Assembly: GCA_013368315.1 (NCBI GenBank)
Contig: JAACJM010000103.1
Location: 124,001-188,000 of the forward strand
Reading direction: 5' to 3'
Origin: Tetrapyrgos nigripes
Taxonomy: Eukaryota > Basidiomycota > Agaricomycetes > Agaricales > Campanellaceae
Length of the DNA stretch: 64,000 nucleotides
The notes below the pieces were generated by a model. The model did not search any database and was not told where the DNA came from. It saw only the letters and a program-made list of their open reading frames with translations. Each line of letters starts with the position of its first letter. Positions within the stretch are counted from its first letter, which is position 1. This document shows, piece by piece, positions 12,030-23,865 of the stretch. Both the position numbers and the translations under genes were made by a program.

Positions 12030-13052
12030 GGCTGGAAGAGAGTGTAGTGGTTGTGGTGATGTTGGTCATTACTAGGAAGTGTAAATTTGTGGGCTAGTAA
12101 GCGTAAATTTGTGGGTGTCACTTCAGCAAATTGTAAGTTTCTGGGGCAGACTTAGTAAGCTGGTTCATTTCTTGTTCTTTGCCTTCAATGTCAGACTCCT
12201 CTTGGAAAGGATGGCCATCCACAATGTTGTGTGTCCATATCCTGAACTCGGCTCTCAGAAACAGTTCTCCCAACAATCTGACTGTACCAACCACATCAAA
12301 AGGACCCACTGGCCCATTTTTCATAATCTCCCTAATCTCAAGGAGTGCAATCTCCTGAGCTGGAACCATTCGACAATGCTGACTGGCATCATTCCCCTGG
12401 TCCTTCCTTGCACCACTCATCTCCCAGCATTGAACCCAACAATGTAGTACATTGTGGAGACCACACCCACACATATCATCCATACCTTACAGGTATGTTT
12501 TATTGCTTGAATTAATTGACCACAGTCTAAAGTGTTTTGAAAGGGATCAAGTGTGATGCAAATGGCAGTCCTGTCAGTCCTGGTGCTCTGCCTCCTCCTG
12601 TCCCACCTATTGATAATGTTTCAGCTCTGTTTGAAGATGAGGTCCAGTTTCAGCTTTCTGACTTTCTTTACTGCAAGGTAGAGATGTCTCAGAGTGATAT
12701 TGACTACCTCATGGAGATATGGACCCTTTCAGCTTCATGGTATGGTGGAGAGTCACCTTTTGCTGACCACAATGAGGTGTATAAGGCTCTGGACAACATA
12801 CATGTCAGTGGAGTTGCCTGGGAGTGTTTGGAGAGTGTTGTACCTGACCTGAATGGCTTCACTGACCTTACCAGGTTTGGTATCATAATTTGGTATCATA
12901 ATGCTGATGCTGTCATCAGTGAGATGCTGGCAAACCCAGACTTTGCACAAGATTTCGATATCAGTGCATTTGTAGAGCATGACAGTGGTGGCCACTGTTG
13001 CTGGTCAGACTTCATGTCAGGTAATTATGCCTTTAACCATTCTGTGAGTGTT

Positions 13053-13773
13053 TGTCACAAACTGCTACAGTTCTTTGTCCTCCTTCTTCCTTTACTTTGT
13101 CATTAAACCCGGAATTCCTTCATCATTCGTCCATTGCTTTTCCTCATTGATTTATACTCAGATTTGTTGTAGAAATAGGGGCAGCAGGTAAGGGCTGGAC
13201 AGACCTACACAAGCTGCTCTGTGATATGATGAATCCAAGGAAGGGTATCAAAGGACTGACTTGATAACACACAAGGAGATGGGGAGAAACTTGGGTTACA
13301 ATCACATAGTGTACTGAATACAAATGTGCAGTATATAAGTAGCTATGAAATATCATATAATTCAGAACTGGTAGATATAGCCAATGATCCAGTGGAGCTT
13401 GATCCAATAATTCTCAGCAAACCCTATAACTTCTGCCAAACCCTATAATAACTGTCAATCATTCTTCTATGATTTGGTACCTATATCTATCCATATTTGA
13501 TCTATTGTTCTTGTCTTTGATACATCATATGGCCATTGTTCTATTTTCATCAACCCTTTCTCATCCCTTAGACTTTCTCATATATACTTGTGATCCTTTG
13601 TAACTGATTCTCCAGTTCATTCACTTCGTCTCCACTCTGTACAACTGTCTACACAGTGTTGAGCCTAGCCAGCCTGCTCATTCTCTCTTATTTCTATCTC
13701 AATCTATTGTCTTATTCTTGTCTCTATCTTGTGTGACTTGGGTGGTTATTTGAGTGTATTGACAACCTTGACA
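13053..13773 (+). repeat. Solo LTR in the Plavaka transposase, TSD GTGTT
   Basis: The ends TGTCA...TTGACA match the gypsy LTR at 2,620-3,122. A perfect 5-bp duplication, gtgtt, flanks it (13,048-13,052 and 13,774-13,778). Relative to the 503 bp LTR it contains about 250 extra bases at roughly 13,155-13,410, apparently a secondary insertion of unknown type. It splits the transposase between DFMSGNYAF and the IPIILGS segment. Confidence 0.93.
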
Positions 13774-15901
13774 GTGTTAACTTTACTTTTCCAGTAACAG
13801 AGCTCAACTCCCCTTTCTAATCCCACATATTTGCTGAAAACCTGTCAATGGAAGGCTCCATGTACATTCCCATCATACTTGGCAGCAATAAGACAACTGT
13901 CTCTGTTGCTACTGGAAATGTGGAATATCACCCAGTCTATCAATCTATTGGAAATATTTGCAATTCTACTCAGAGAGCTCATCATGGTGGTGTCACTCCA
14001 TTTGCCTTTCTAGCTATACCAAAGTGTAAGTCTTTAACATATTGTTATGATCTGCTTTCTCTGATAGTTCCTTTCAACAGCTGATCATAAATATGACAAT
14101 GAACCTGCCTTTCGTTTATTCAAGAAGAAACTTTACCACAATTCACTGGCCACTATCCTTCACTCCTTGACCCCACACATGACCAATCCTGTGCTGTGCT
14201 GCTGTCCTGACAGATACTATCGCTGGGTTGTCTATGACCTTGGTGCATTCATAGCTGATTACCCAGAGCAAGTCCTACTCTCATGCATTGTCCAAGGCTG
14301 GTGTCCCAAGTATGTTTTCCTTACACTTCATCATTTCTTTTCTATTACTCACTGTCATCTAGATGTATGGCCAAGCATGAAAACCTTGATGGAGGGGACC
14401 CCTCATGTACTTGTGATGATGACCAGAGGTTGCGAAGGGAGCTTCGAGAGCATACTGGCATCCTATGGGAGGACCATGGTATAGACGGTGATGTTGTAGT
14501 ACATCCAGTCCCATCTCTACTCCCATTTCTTTTCCTTTACACTTACCTCTCTCAAATAGCCCTTCACTGAGCATTTTCCAAGGGCCACTATCTATGAAAT
14601 GCTCTTGCCAGATCTATTACACCAAATTATCAAAGGAACCTTTAATGACCATCTTGTTGAATGGTCATGGGAGTACTTAGTAGTAAAAGAGGGTGAAGCT
14701 CATGCAAAGGAAATCATGGATGATATTGACCATCATTAACTCACTCTATTTAGGTTGGTTGTAATACATCGCTTCAAGCAGTGGACAGGCAATGACTCCA
14801 AAGCCCTCATGAAGGTATGATTTGTTTTTTCATAGCAAGGTCCATACAACTGACTCTGTTCTGCAGATATACCTCACTGCTGTTGCAGACTATTTCCACT
14901 ATCCATCATGAAGTGCTTGGCTGTGAACTTCTGCTATTTGGTTTGGTGAAACAATTTGGATGAGCCAGCCATGGTAGAGATTAAAACAGCAATTAATCAT
15001 TTTCACCATTTCCACGAAGCATACCGAATGGCTGGGGTCTGCAACAGGTTCTCTCTACCTCGTCAACACTCGATCTCACATTATATTTTAACATTATCCA
15101 GTTTGGTGCACCCAACAGCCTATGCTCCTCAATTACAGAGTCCAGGCACATCACTGCCATCAAGAAGCCATGGCGACAGTCAAACCATTATAATGCCCTC
15201 AGTCAAATGCTGTTAATCAACCAGAGACTTGACAAGCTGGCCGCTCTTCAGTCAGACCTCGTCCAGTGTGGTTTTCTTGCACCACTACATGGTAGCCAAG
15301 TGGATCCATTTGACGCAGATGATGAAGACAACAGCGCTGTTGACGTTGACCATTCGGAGATGGGGATTGTCCTGGGAAAAACATATGGTTAGTTATACTA
15401 TCTTTGTCTTTATTTCCTATACTCATTGTTTTATTAGAACATGGATATCCTACCAATATATTTGACCTCACTGAGGCTCTTGAGCAACCTCAGCTTCCAG
15501 CCCTCATTCATTCTTCCCTCAATGACCAACTTGGAACAAGCTCAATAGATCTACCAACAGACATTATTTTCCAAGTTTATTCCTCTGCTGGTATCTGGGG
15601 CATGCATAGGGAACATGTCCAAGCAACACCATCTTGGAGAGGCAGCCCTGCTTTGACTGTGCTTTAGTCACTGATGGTAGCAGCATTGAAGGGTTTAAGG
15701 GCTTGCAGGTGGCTCAGGTTCTTTCATTCATTGGTTTTTGGTATGAGGGGATGGACTACTCTTGTGCCCTAGTCCAAACATTCAAGAGGTATGGCCAAAG
15801 CTGGGATGAGAAGACTGGTATGTGGATAGTGTGCCCTGAGCTCTGTGGTCAGGACCAGAAGGTTGCTGTGGTATCTCTTGGTGATTTTCTTCATGGCATA
15901 C

Positions 15902-16083
15902 TGAGAACCTGCTATACAAGCAGGAACACAGAGACGAGCGAGAGGAGGATCAAACGAAAGATAATCTGTAACACGTCGTGATTCGAAGAATGAAGTAAAA
16001 AGCTAAGATACATGTGTGATGTGACTAGGTAAATATAGTGCTGTAATGATCATGTGATCGTGTAACGTAACAGTACGTTTACA
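15902..16083 (-). repeat. 3' LTR of the gypsy element
   Basis: 182 bp, in plus orientation starting TGAGAACCTG and ending GTACGTTTACA. It differs from the LTR at 22,252-22,433 at three positions, each a CG in that copy that has become CA or TG here. Confidence 0.95.
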
Positions 16084-16184
16084 CTCCTCCCCGTTCTGAA
16101 GCAAAATGTAGTGTGTAATGACCAATGAAGCACGAAATGAAGAATGAACTCGAAAAAATTTTCTTGGAACTAAGAGGATATAAG

Positions 16185-19100
16185 TTAATTAGTAGGTCGA
16201 GGAATATCGCTGTTGAACATTTCGTCAGGTCCGTCTCCTCCTTGTTTGGCCCATTCATCTATACATTCACAGTCGCGTATCGAAGAGAACGGAACCCATT
16301 CATCACCTTCAGGGCCTTCGCCTACCCACCTAACCAGGAATTGCCAGCCCTGGCCATGCCTTCACGCGTCGATAACGCGGTCGATAAAGTGTTCAGCCTT
16401 GCCATTAACTAGCACAGGATCAGGAGCTGGTATCCAAGCACGGCTAGGGAACTCGTTGTCGTCATTTGCAATGTAGGGCTTCAGTTGCGCAACGTAGAAC
16501 ATGGGGAAAACCTTCGGCATGTTATGTAGGTCCAGGGTATACGAGTCAGTTTCCGGATGGGCTTTAACAATTTTATATGGGCCGTCAAATCTGGGGAAGA
16601 ACTTGGCTACTCGGTTCTGGCCCGCCTGGGCATACTGACGTCTGTGATTCGCTGTAGACAGCATCACCATGTCACCTTCCTTGTATTTGGGTGGTGAACC
16701 TCTGTTTTTATCCGCCTGGAAGGCCTGTTGTGTCTTAGCAGCAAACAAGGCATCACGGGCGTCCTGCTCAATAGTGAACATTCGGTCAAGGAATTCACAC
16801 ACATCCAAGTCTTCTTTGCATCCCAGTTCGGTCAGAGGTGTCAACGGCGGTAGTATGCGCAGGGATCGACCCGTCTTTAATTGGAACATCGACATCCCAA
16901 TGCTCGAATTCTCCACATTCATGATGTCAAACCGGACCTTTGGTAGCGCTTTGACCCAACCCTTTTGCTGTCGTGATACGTAGTACCTCAAGGCCTGGTT
17001 AATGGTTTTATTAGACTGTTCTGATGAACCATCAGTCTCTGGGTGGAATGCGGAAGACATTTTCAACTTAACACCAGTTAAAGTGGTGAAGGCCTCCCAA
17101 AACCTTGAGATAAACAACTTATCCCTGTCGGAAACCAATTCCAGGGGTAAACCATTCTCACAGTACCACTCATTGAAGAACACTACCACGCATTGTTCCG
17201 CAGTTATATTGGTGCGAGTAGGTGCTATTCGAAGATCTGCACCCAGCCTGTCAGTCATAGATAAAATGCAATTGAACCCATCATCCTCGGGAAGAGGACC
17301 AATGAAGTCCAGTGCCACACTGTCGAGGCGGCTCTCGGGGACTCGTAATGGATGCAGAGGCCCTTTTGGATTCTTGGCCGTCGCTCCTTTGTTACGCTGG
17401 CAATCTTGACACGACGGAACGTAAGAACCAATCAAATTCTTGTGCATGTTCAGCCAATAGTACGAATCGCGTAGAAACGCGTAGCACTTGTCACCACCAA
17501 AATGCCCAGTGCTATCATGAGCCAAACAGTACAGAGTCTCTCTCAGATTCCCAGTTGCTGGAATTACCAATCTGTTTGCGACGAACCATAGACCATTACG
17601 CTTCTCAATACCTGCTGGTAACGCAAGAAGCTCTGTGAGCTTCTTGACAAAGTCATCTGTCAGGTAGCCTCTCTTTATAGAGTCCAAAAAATCAGATTCC
17701 ACAGTCAGGGACGATACCGGTGCACATGCGCGTCGCCAGAGGTCTGAAGTGCAATGAGGACGGCTCGAGGGGGATTCTCCAGGCAAGGAACCCGGTGCGA
17801 TCCGGGATAAGGCATCTGCGCCAGTGTTCTCGTCACCAGGCAGGTATGAAATGTCAAGGTCGTATTGGCTCAAAAACTCTTGCCAACGAATCTGGCGGGT
17901 ACTAAGGTCCTTCTGCCCATGAAAGTTGGTCAATGTTCGGTGATCCGTGAGCACATGGACCTTCATCCCGATGCAGTCAGCTCTCCACTTTTTCAAGGCT
18001 CGAATAATTGCAAGCAACTCCTTTTCATGTACCGGGTAGTTTAGCTCAGCACCCGACAGCTGAGCTGAGTCGAAGCCAACCGGCTTCGCAGATTTGAGGT
18101 CAGTACCCCAAGCCAGAATTGCGCCAGTGCGCCAATTACTAGTGTCACAAATCAGAAAGATCTTGTTATCTCTGGGGTTGACATGGTCAATCATCGTCAA
18201 AGCCGCACGTTCGACTACTAGCTCTTTGATTCGTACAAAAGCTTTTTCGTGGTCTGAGGACCACTCAGGGAAAACCTTGTTGCATTCTTTCCTCGTCAAG
18301 GGAGTGAGTATGCGCGTGTAATCTGCCAAGTTATCCAGGTAACCCGCGATGAATCTAACCATTCCTAGGAATCGTCGTACCGCAGCAGCTGAGTGGGGCC
18401 TTGGAAAATGTAGCACTGCGTCGCATTTGCCTGATTGCGCTTCCACACCTCTACGTGAGATGTGATGCCCCAAGAAGTCAATTTCTAACTGGAAAAACTT
18501 GCACTTTTTTGGATTACAGTATAATTTGTTCTCCTTTAGGGCGGCAAGGATCAATTCGACGTGACGAGCATGTTCATCCTCATCCTTGGACCAAATAATA
18601 ATGTTATCAAGGTATACATGGCAGAATTTGCCGATATACTCTCGCAAGGCAGACGCAACCCGACGTTGGTGTATGGCAGGCACGTTTCTAATCCCCATGG
18701 GCATCACTACCCATTCATACAAGCCCAGGGGAGTATTCACCGCCGTTAAGGGAATTGAAGCTTCATCCAATCTCGTTTGAAAAAAGGAATCCGTCATGTC
18801 CATTTTTCCCCAAATACATCCCTTGGCGCAGTCCGCTAGGATATCCTCAATTCTAGGTAACGGATGTCTGTCCGGCACAGTGTTGGCATTCAACACGCGG
18901 TAGTCATTAACCCATCGTGGAAGAGCGGACAGATCTGCCTTAGGAATTAGGAACGCTGGCGATGTCGTAGCCGAAGCCGACGGTCTGATACGACCCGAGT
19001 CTAGATGAGCCTGGATCAATGTCGACCAAGCCTCCTTATATTTACGAGGGGACGAGTAAGCTCTAGCAGAGAACGTCTTATTCGCTTCTTTCAACTTGAT

Positions 19101-19343
19101 GGAGCATAGGATGTTGGTTGGGAGCTCAGAGACGTGAGGGATCTTCTCAAATACTGAAGAGAACTTTTCTTTGATAATGTTGGAACGCTTCTCCAGGTCA
19201 CTCAAGCTTTCCAATTCCTCGAGTCTAGCCTTAACTGCAGCAGCGACGTTTAGAGGGTTCACCTCATCAGACTCATGGAGACGCGGGTTTCTGTCATGGA
19301 ATGACTTTACACTGCTGTCCTTCGGAGTACCAGCAAAAACTAA
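16185..19343 (-). CDS. Pol of the gypsy element (RT-RNase H-integrase-chromodomain), damaged
   Basis: The pol frame is open from 19,343, in the +1 frame relative to gag, and has no ATG near its start. Domains in order: RT with FLDxN-type variation at the active site (YLDN where YLDD is normal, about 18,590); RNase H (CDTSNWRTGA, HEKELLAI, TDHRTL); integrase zinc region and core (DFIGPLP, SDRDKLF, ETDGSSEQSN); and a chromodomain. A TGA at 16,364-16,362 falls inside the chromodomain exactly where Arg is expected. The same frame then continues through WQFLVRWVG to TAA at 16,187-16,185. The D-to-N change and the TGA predict loss of activity. A frameshift or a lost base would be needed to make Gag-Pol. 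Confidence 0.9.
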
Positions 19344-21708
19344 TTAGTTTGAACTCACGGACAATGGCAATATGTAATTTACAAATGTCAATACGCTTCT
19401 GTCTTGGACTACGGACATCAGGAGACGGTTTTGGGGACAATACACGGGCTGCAGCTGCCTTGGCATCTAAGATATCTATACCAGTTACAGTGTCAATACA
19501 AGTGCGATCCGCACAGTTGATTGCGAGATTATTATGAGCTAAGAACGGGAGACCTAGGATCATTGGAGAACACAGAGACGGTGCGATAATGGCCTGGACA
19601 GTTCGAGAAGTCCAAGTATTAGAGGAGTCGGATATACGGAGTTTAACAAACTCATGTAATGCAATCGTGCGAGAGGAAGAAGAAGAGTCGGTAGTTGCAA
19701 CGCCAATCAATTCGGGGCGTGGTAGACGGAAACGACGGAGGCCAAGAGTCACGACAAGATCATCCCTAATCAGAACAATGTGTGAGCCTGAGTCAAGAAG
19801 CAAGGAAACAACCAAGGGAGACGTAGTAGTCAGTCCCTCAAGGGCAGCATTCAAGTTTAAATGAGGAAGTCGCAAGGGGGCTTCACTCACTACAGTGTTA
19901 CGCAGTCCAGCAGCAGGCTTCTGGCCCTTCGGGGTTGTAGGACCATCATTCTCAACCCAGTCTGCATCTTCCTCATCATCCACATCATTCAAGGCTGCTA
20001 CTGGAGACGCTCGAGACGGCGAGTACGAGGGAGAGCAGTGACGACGACGAGGAGAAGGACTATAGCGACGACGACGGTTATCAGGGGATGGGGAATTCGC
20101 ATAATCATCATAGTGATCAGAGCGACGGCCACGACGACCGGGGACATGCATAGGGGAGGGCCAGGAAGAGGAGCGACGATGAACATGAGCGTTGGAGTAT
20201 AGATCTGTGTCGGAGACGTTGCGAGCAGTAGGGAAAACTGCGGACACGGGGTGGGCACGACCACGCGCATCCTCCAGGAAGGCATCCAAGTCGTCGATGA
20301 CACCAGACGACATGCCAACAGCAGCGACAGCAGGAGCAGCTCTACGCTTGAGAATGGCATTGAGCGAGATCGGTTTCTTGTGTTCTCTCCAAATTTGGGA
20401 GACGTAATCGGCATCCGCTTGAGTCAGAGGGACAGTGAGAGGAGGGTTAACTGCTTTGGTAGGACAGTCAGAACCCTTGTGGTCAGCATTTGCCACACGA
20501 CAGCTGAAGCACATGTGCATCGCCTTGTACAGTTCTATCTGACCTGCCAACGCCCGCACCTCCGACATGTAAGGAGCACGGTCGGTTGGGAAAACGGCAG
20601 CGACAGTAGGAGCAGGAGCAGGCGAGGGACGATGATCACGAGAGTTTGATGACGCATTGGTAGAGGAAGACGAAGACGACGGCTGATTGGAGTACGAAGC
20701 AGCTCTGAGAGCTCTTTCCAAATGCTCAAGACGGTCACATTCCGGCTTCTTGAACTTGCGGTACTCAGCATCGTGAACGGTGATGACGGCGACCCAGCTC
20801 TTCAAGTCTTGTCCGGCAGCGACGTCGAAAACCTTCTTTTCCTCCAGATAATCTCTCAACCCAGCACCTGGAGCCCTCTCAATAGCCGTGCGGAGAGCGA
20901 CAAGGAGACTACTGTCACTCATGTGGCGAGAGGTCCCTTCAAGCAGTTTGTTGTAAGCCATCAGCGTGTTGAACATAAGGCTGAAATCCTCGTCTCTGAA
21001 CTTGGCTAAGTTCGCGCCAGTGATGAGACGTTCCGTGTTTTCCTTCCACTTGACGCCCAGGACGTGTGAGCAGACAATGTTCTCGAAGTCGGCTGCGCAA
21101 CCCTCATGTAGTTCGTCTCTCTTTACCGAGAAGAAGTTCATTGAATCCTCATGCGTGAAGCACTCGGCCAACAAATCGCGAGCCTCCTTGGGTTCAAAAC
21201 TGGTAAGAGGGACTTTTCGAGAGGCAGCGTAGCGCAGGAAGGACGTGCGGATGTTCGAGTATTGTTGGGTGGTCAAGTCTCTCACGAAAACTTTTGGAGG
21301 CTTGCCCAGGCCACCATTGACCCAGGCATCAGAAGAGCTATTGGCGTTTGAAGACATGCAGACGGATGATGCGGAGGAGGAAGACGATGACAATGACTAG
21401 GAAGAGCGAGAATGGCGTTTCTGATTCGTAGTGGACGTGGTGGAAGATTTCGGGGTGGAGGACTTTTGGGTGGTGGATGTGGAGGCCTTAGAAGGGGACT
21501 GTTCTTCGTCTGAGGACTCGGGCAGCTCAGGCAGACCAGTAGGAATAGCTCCGTCAACTGATTCGGGGAGCTCAGATAGTGCAGAGGAGGGAGTCGACAA
21601 CTGTCCTGCTTCTTCGGTGAGAACGGGGTCAACGACGCTGTCAGCTTCTTCTTCAGCGAGTTTTCTAGCGCAAGCCCTGGTCCTGTTATTAGATGTAGAG
21701 TCAGCCAT
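19294..21708 (-). CDS. Gag-protease of the gypsy element, with an in-frame TAG
   Basis: The ATG at 21,708 opens a Ser/Thr-rich N-terminal segment of 103 codons that ends at TAG (21,399-21,397). The same frame then continues without an ATG (first codons TCA TTG) for about 699 codons; the next ATG is at 21,357. The second part contains the structural Gag region, a zinc knuckle CFSCRVANADHKGSDC (CX2CX6HX4C, longer than the usual CX2CX4HX4C), Arg/Ser-rich linkers and, near the C-terminus, an aspartic protease with the active-site motif LLLDSGSH. Either the TAG is a decayed codon, or translation starts at 21,357 or reads through. The frame ends at 19,296-19,294, overlapping the pol frame by 50 bp. 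Confidence 0.85.
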
Positions 21709-22013
21709 ATTGCAAGATGGTAGAGAGTCAAATGATTATAGGCGGAAAGACGGTTATGAACAGTGGTAAGACGGATATCAAGACGCAATACTAGAAGACG
21801 CAATACTAGAAGACAATTATCGATACGCAGTTCTCGATACGCGATTCTTAGAGAAGACAGGTACGCGTTTTTCGAGAAGACAGATAACAGACAATTGTCG
21901 CGATATAAAGAGAACGAGTAGCTCTCAAATTAAACGAAAGGCGATTGCGTATCGATACCAAGACGAGAAAGGAAGGAAAAGGAAGAAAGAAGGAGAATGA
22001 TAGAGGCGGGGAG

Positions 22014-22190
22014 AATGAAAAAGGCGGGGAACGTAGAGAAACGAAAGGGGAGGAAAGGCGAGTTTCTGATATATCAAGTAGGATGCAGCACTCACGCAGG
22101 AGGATGAAAAAGGCGGGGAACATAGAGAAACGAAAGGGGAGGAAAGGCGGGTTTCTGATATATCAAGTAGGATGCAGCACTCACGCAATG
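22014..22190. repeat. Two-copy 89 bp tandem repeat in the gypsy leader
   Basis: The segment from gaaaaaggcggggaac to ggatgcagcactcacgca occurs twice with an 89 bp period and only a few differences. It lies between the 5' LTR and gag, so it belongs to the untranslated leader of the element. Confidence 0.85.
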
Positions 22191-22251
22191 ATTCCTGCAA
22201 ACGACGTGTGCATCGCCTTGCGGCTCTACGCACAGGAAGATTAAAAAAAAG

Positions 22252-22433
22252 TGAGAACCTGCTATACAAGCAGGAACACGGAGACGAGCGAGAGGAGGAT
22301 CAAACGAAAGATAATCTGTAACACGTCGTGATTCGAAGAATGAAGTAAAAAGCTAAGATACATGTGTGATGTGACTAGGTAAATATAGTGCTGTAACGAT
22401 CATGTGATCGTGTAACGTAACGGTACGTTTACA
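22252..22433 (-). repeat. 5' LTR of the gypsy element
   Basis: 182 bp partner of 15,902-16,083, followed directly by the catac target duplication. It would hold the promoter for the minus-strand element. Confidence 0.95.
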
Positions 22434-22657
22434 CATACATCTCTTACCTGTTTATGGTACTCAGCATAGCTCTATGTCTTTGGACTTGTATGGAGCCTTT
22501 TATGTCAATAGATATGCCAACCATCATATGCATGAAATTATTGATTAGATTTGTTTACTACGCACCACAGCTTATGAACATTATTGTATCTAGTGTAGTA
22601 CTAGAAAGAAATTAGATTTTCGGGTGTAGCTAATTCTATTGGTGTAGTAAAGGTGTA

Positions 22658-23107
22658 TGTAAAGGATTAGGTCAGCCTGCGATGAGACCCAACCTCCAAC
22701 TGGACCAAAAGGCCACAATATTTGGTACGTATGAATACCGTCGCAGGCACTATATATGGAGTAAGGGGCGTGACCCTTACATTACCTCCCCTTCAAGGCA
22801 ATCTCCTTCCAGGTTCTCCAAGTCCAGAAGAATGTCCTTATATAGCAGACCCCAAATTGTTTCTGGTTTCCCATGCCAGTCTCGATCCTCAGCCACTGGT
22901 TCCGTGAAGGGCGAAATCCCGAGGCCCTATGAAAAGGGGAGTTCCTTGAGGATCGAACCAGTGACCGTTTGTACCGAATATTCTGTAAAGGATTAGGTCA
23001 GCCTGCAATGAGACCCAACCTCCAACTGGACCAAAAGGCCACAATATTCAGTACATGTGAATACCGTCACAGGCTCTATATATGGAGTAAGGGACATGAC
23101 CCTTACA
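22658..23107 (-). mobile_element. TRIM-like miniature LTR element (450 bp), TSD GTGTA
   Basis: Two 124 bp direct repeats (22,658-22,781 and 22,984-23,107) start TGTAAAGGATTAGG and end GACCCTTACA, and enclose about 200 bp of non-coding DNA. A perfect 5-bp duplication, gtgta, flanks the whole (22,653-22,657 and 23,108-23,112). A purine tract reading aaggggaggtaa on the minus strand lies beside the left repeat, which suggests minus orientation. The interior on that strand holds ggttcgatcc, resembling a Pol III B box or tRNA T-arm. It sits in the right end of the Plavaka element. Confidence 0.9.
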
Positions 23108-23223
23108 GTGTAGTAGATACATGATGAATTAAACAAAGAAGACTTGTATGTAGGAGGTTTGGAATCCGAACTGTCTACACTCCTACACCTCCTACAACCC
23201 TGCTACATGATTGCGGTTTTGCT

Positions 23224-23865
23224 GATGAGGCTATGTAAGTATATCTTCATTGCTACCTCAGTAAATAAGATACTTACCTGAATGCATAGTACCATCTAGT
23301 ATGCACTAGTTTTTCCAAGCATGTAAGTAATTGGGGTTGCGAAGCCTGCAGAGCCTGACAAAGTGCAAGCCAAACACACCTAGGTATCAATATGATATAT
23401 ATTACAATATACATACATACCTAGATTTTACATGGAAGTCATATAGAACAATATATCTTACTTATATGATGCTACTCCGAGTCTCCGAAGCATTTGGGTA
23501 TATATGCATTGACAGTCATGGTGGTTCAAATAATGACACGCCACTAGCGCGTGTGAATTACTAAATTTGGTGATTTACATAAGTGGTCGGTATGTCAGCC
23601 AGCCAGGCCTTTAAAAAAAATCGACCCTATGTCTTTAAGAAAAAACCTGGGCCCTCCTTGGGTGGAACTTTCTCAGAAACTTGACCCAGGTGTTTCGTGA
23701 GGCGAGTTGGATGGACTAGGTACAAGGGAAAATAGAGTACTTTGCGTTTTCACTGGGATTTGGTACCTAGGCTAAATGATTTCCACCCCAGCTCAAAATA
23801 ATATTTTATCCGAAACCTAACCTCACGAAATCCATACGAACGTCTGGCCGTGATAGATTTAATCG
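23224..23865. other. Intergenic DNA with a small hairpin-forming repeat
   Basis: No gene seen. Positions 23,692-23,829 have inverted arms (tttcgtgagg ... cctcacgaaa, and inside them ctaggtac ... gtacctag), about 135 bp in all, suggestive of a tiny fold-back element. The remainder is AT-rich. Confidence 0.4.

Larger units (their letters stand above)
15902..22433 (-). mobile_element. Full-length chromodomain Ty3/gypsy retrotransposon, TSD CATAC
   Basis: A 6,532 bp element on the minus strand with two 182 bp LTRs, flanked by catac at 15,897-15,901 and 22,434-22,438. Coding order on the minus strand is Gag with zinc knuckle, aspartic protease, RT, RNase H, integrase, chromodomain. A purine-rich primer site (reverse complement of ctcctccccgt) lies at 16,084-16,094 beside the 3' LTR. 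The presumed primer-binding region after the 5' LTR (about 22,235-22,251) shows no obvious tRNA-end complement. LTRs differ at three sites only. Lesions in gag and pol suggest it is now immobile. Confidence 0.95.
12490..22548 (+). pseudogene. Plavaka-type transposase, interrupted by an LTR and a gypsy element
   Basis: The reading starts with CDANGSPVSPGALPPPVPP and FLYCKVEMSQSDIDYLMEIW (12,540-12,740), then DFMSGNYAF at 13,015. A solo LTR interrupts at 13,053. It resumes at 13,848 with IPIILGSNKTTVSVATGNVE, and continues with FIADYPEQVLLSCIVQGWCP (14,250), LLPDLLHQIIKGTFNDHLVE (14,600), FKQWTGNDSKALMK, FSLPRQHSISHY and LLINQRLDKLAALQSDLV (15,207). The C-terminal region (15,470-15,900) is broken by a 6.5 kb gypsy insertion. 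The last codons, HLLPVYG to a TAG stop at 22,546-22,548, lie on the far side. Introns still carry GT-AG ends (for example after 14,024). In-frame stops include TGA where Arg is expected. Motifs and order match Plavaka transposases of Agaricomycetes. Confidence 0.88.
9055..23223 (+). mobile_element. Plavaka-type (CACTA-like) DNA transposon, nested and inactive
   Basis: The limits are inferred from imperfect inverted ends: agcaaaaccacaaaggtgta at 9,055 and, reversed, the sequence ending gattgcggttttgct at 23,223. Both ends carry many short 'gtgtagtag / ctacac' words (9,070-9,250; 22,590-22,660; 23,108-23,215), the subterminal repeats typical of CACTA-like elements. Inside are a plus-strand transposase (12,490-22,548) and a divergent minus-strand pseudogene. 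Three retroelement insertions sit inside it. I did not find a convincing target duplication at the outer ends, so the borders may be off by tens of bases. Confidence 0.65.

Noticed and set aside
16669..18780. Plus-strand frames opposite the gypsy pol
   Set aside because: Shadows of the minus-strand polyprotein; no independent motif.
19300..19345. Possible intron (gtgagt...ctaat...cag) at the gag-pol junction
   Set aside because: The 44 or 47 bp versions do not give the frame change that is needed, and the only version that does is 19 bp, too short to be spliced.
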